A stretch of 64,000 nt of DNA from Flavobacterium aquicola (GTDB lineage Bacteria; Bacteroidota; Bacteroidia; Flavobacteriales; Flavobacteriaceae). Location: contig NZ_QUNI01000004.1 in the NCBI RefSeq assembly GCF_003385115.1, positions 318,459-382,458 of the forward strand, given 5' to 3'. The notes under the pieces are model-generated. The model searched no databases. It was given only the letters and a program-made list of their open reading frames with translations, and was not told the DNA's origin. The translations under genes and the position numbers were made by a program. Positions 62,417 through 64,000 of the stretch are shown one piece after another. The number at the start of each line of letters is the position of its first letter. Position 1 is the stretch's first letter.

Positions 62417-62465
62417 CAAACCTACCAGAAAGTACGTCAAAGAACAATGATGTAGCAATGATGTA
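62417..62465 (-). promoter_or_regulatory. susC promoter with paired direct repeats
   Basis: On the minus strand the -7 box is TAGGTTTG (62417-62424) with ATTG 20 bp farther upstream (62445-62448). Over the -33 region lie two exact 10-bp direct repeats, CAATGATGTA at 62445-62454 and 62456-62465, spaced 11 bp, one helical turn. They are the best candidate operator for the adjacent LuxR-type regulator. Confidence 0.55.
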
Positions 62466-62524
62466 TTGTTTTAATGCAAAAATTATGCAAAATAAATATA
62501 TTATTAATAAAAAAACACTGATAT

Positions 62525-64000
62525 TTATATAGATAATAAAAATTTAGAAAGTATTTCTTCTTGAGAAAGTCCAAGTTTCTTCCTTAAACGGTAGCGATGC
62601 AGTTCTACTCCTCGAAAAGAAATATTCATCATAGGAGCAATTTCCTTAGAGGAAAGATTCATTTTAAGGTAAACACAGAGTTTAATATCCTTAGAAGTCA
62701 AATTTGGATATTGTTTCGAAAGAGCAATAATGAACTCATTATTTATCTGATTTAGATTAGTCTCAAAGACCTCCCATTCATGCTTATTAACAGCATTAAT
62801 CTTTATCGCTTTTTTAATTTCGCTTTTTAGCTTATTGAAATCTGATTCGGAGTCTAATATATTTTGTATGTTTTCAATCATTTCACTCTGCTTAGCAATA
62901 GAAAGTGATTTACCTGCTACTTCTGAAGATTTGGACTGAAGTTCCAGTTCCAGAATGTGTTTTTCATATTCCTGTCTGTTTAACTCATTCTCGGCTTTCA
63001 ATTCCATTTCAAGAATTTCTCTTTGATGCTTTAACTCTTCTTTCTGCAGTTTAAGCTTCTGAATGTATTTCATCTTATTCCATTTGTAATAAAGATATAA
63101 AATGAGTCCAACCACAATAAGATAGACACAAATCATCCAAAATGAATAATACCAGGCATTGGCTACCGAAAATTGAAAATCAGCAGCTTTATTATAGCGC
63201 AGTCCGTCATTATTATAAATCGTCACTTCATGAGAACCACTGGTAAGATTGTTCAAAAGCACCAATCCTTCTTTTATTGGCACATATTCCTTTGTGCCGT
63301 TTAGCCTGTAAAACAAATCCGGTTTCGAAGCTCCGTAAACCCCTGATATCACATCAATTCTCAACTCTGAATTGTGTTTAATTTTAGAATTGTTTTCGAC
63401 TAAAACACCATCATTAAAAGCTTCAATCTTTACATTAGCTTTTTCATTAGTATTATCCTTTAAATCCAAAGAAATAAAACCGTCATCGAGATTCAGCAGA
63501 TAGTTATTTTTATCTTTAAAAATCTTAAGATTGTCATTGATGATTTTTCCTTTATAATATTTCTCCTGAATACTGTTTCTGATGAACTTAGATCCTTTAG
63601 CATAAATATGATACAAAAGCCCATCCTGAAGTACCATAAAATGGTTTTCATCGATAGAAACAATATTGGAAACATTTTTGAAATTATCATTAAACAATTG
63701 ATTAGCTTCCAATTGATTAGTGAGAGAATTAAATGTATACCAGGAATTATTTATCAAAAAGAGGATTTCATTTCTAAACTCAAATATTTTAACCCCAAAG
63801 TCATTGCTTATTTTACTGCGCTGAGTTACATTATCGGGTTTTATGGTTTCATAGGCATCATTGTATAAAATACGATATAAACCTCTATTAATATCTGCTG
63901 CCCAAATTTCATTCTTCCTGTTTTGGGCAAGATATTTAATTGGTCTCAGCAATCCTTTTATAGCTTGCTTTTCCTGTAGATTATTGGCATCATTATAAAT
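62525..64000 (-). CDS. SusR-like triple-tyrosine / LuxR-type regulator (5' end outside window)
   Basis: The frame stays open to the window edge, so at least 491 residues are visible and the start is beyond 64000. The N-terminal part shows beta-propeller repeats (NRKNEIWAADINRGLYRILYNDAYET). A Y_Y_Y-type domain follows (GASKPDLFYRLNGTKEYVPI, LVLLNNLTSGSHEVTIYNND), one membrane helix (SFWMICVYLIVVGLILYLYY), a coiled coil, and a LuxR-type helix-turn-helix at the C-terminus (LTSKDIKLCVYLKMNLSSKEIAPMMNISFRGVELHRYRLRKKLGLS). Such one-protein sensors bind a sugar in the periplasm and switch on the neighbouring PUL. A TTG inside the frame (63952) is not its start. Confidence 0.9.
   Translation of the reverse strand: MYNDANNLQEKQAIKGLLRPIKYLAQNRKNEIWAADINRGLYRILYNDAYETIKPDNVTQRSKISNDFGVKIFEFRNEILFLINNSWYTFNSLTNQLEANQLFNDNFKNVSNIVSIDENHFMVLQDGLLYHIYAKGSKFIRNSIQEKYYKGKIINDNLKIFKDKNNYLLNLDDGFISLDLKDNTNEKANVKIEAFNDGVLVENNSKIKHNSELRIDVISGVYGASKPDLFYRLNGTKEYVPIKEGLVLLNNLTSGSHEVTIYNNDGLRYNKAADFQFSVANAWYYSFWMICVYLIVVGLILYLYYKWNKMKYIQKLKLQKEELKHQREILEMELKAENELNRQEYEKHILELELQSKSSEVAGKSLSIAKQSEMIENIQNILDSESDFNKLKSEIKKAIKINAVNKHEWEVFETNLNQINNEFIIALSKQYPNLTSKDIKLCVYLKMNLSSKEIAPMMNISFRGVELHRYRLRKKLGLSQEEILSKFLLSI

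Noticed and set aside
63952..64000. TTG at 63952 as the start of the PUL regulator
   Set aside because: The frame is open to the window edge and the upstream residues continue the propeller-repeat pattern, so the gene is cut by the window.

Overview
This AT-rich window reads as chromosome of a Flavobacteriaceae bacterium, most likely a Flavobacterium. The evidence is the Bacteroidota promoter form (TTTG / TAnnTTTG), a SusC/SusD polysaccharide utilisation locus (PUL) with a triple-tyrosine LuxR-type regulator, lineage-typical families (DUF4835, DUF6913, DUF6495), a bamD-rpoZ-coaBC-DUF4835-recN gene order and a chromosomal subclass B1 metallo-beta-lactamase. I saw no rRNA, tRNA, CRISPR array, transposase or integrase.

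Layout. 1-5 kb: truncated nitrate/nitrite-type MFS transporter, intergenic repeats, a 21-bp tandem repeat open on both strands, small stress or conserved genes (VOC protein, DUF2306-type membrane protein, YqaE/Pmp3, YciI-like) and a type IB topoisomerase. 5-11.3 kb: HipA-like kinase with a DUF3037 partner, exported GH42 beta-galactosidase, small exported proteins, NAD(P)HX dehydratase. 11.7-14.6 kb: an accessory stretch of four small, AT-rich, co-oriented unknown genes separated by ~130-bp structured repeats whose ends resemble integron attC sites (cassette-array-like, no integrase in view). 14.6-24.5 kb: a C-rich motif cluster, then U32 peptidase-type tRNA/rRNA hydroxylation protein, DJ-1, GNAT, Mpo1-like, DinB-like, GcvT, S41 protease and YebC. 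24.5-48.5 kb: a minus-strand housekeeping block: RprXY-like two-component pair, CoaE, glycosyltransferase, FabI and FabV side by side, RecN, CoaBC, RpoZ, BamD, DapA, LigA, ribosomal S6-S18-L9, PriA, metallo-beta-lactamase, BrkB, NadC; one LytTR regulator sits on the plus strand. 48.6-64 kb: M28 peptidase, GH43, then a PUL.

The PUL (transcribed leftward) holds a regulator, SusC, SusD, a LamG-type surface lipoprotein, a GH144-like endoglucanase, an esterase-like hydrolase and a GH3 beta-glucosidase. GH144 plus GH3 suggests beta-1,2-glucan (sophoro-oligosaccharide) use: the endoglucanase cuts the polymer at the surface, SusCD imports fragments, GH3 releases glucose. A hairpin between the LamG and GH144 genes, and paired direct repeats over the susC promoter, look like its control elements.

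The most unusual items are the cassette-like array, a family of repeats with conserved flanks (GCGTRAGGGAT ... AGCCCGACC) but a different self-complementary core each time (one a perfect 54-bp palindrome), seven TACCCCC motifs in about 200 bp, and the two-strand 21-bp tandem repeat. All functional calls rest on reading the sequence and family knowledge; no search was run.
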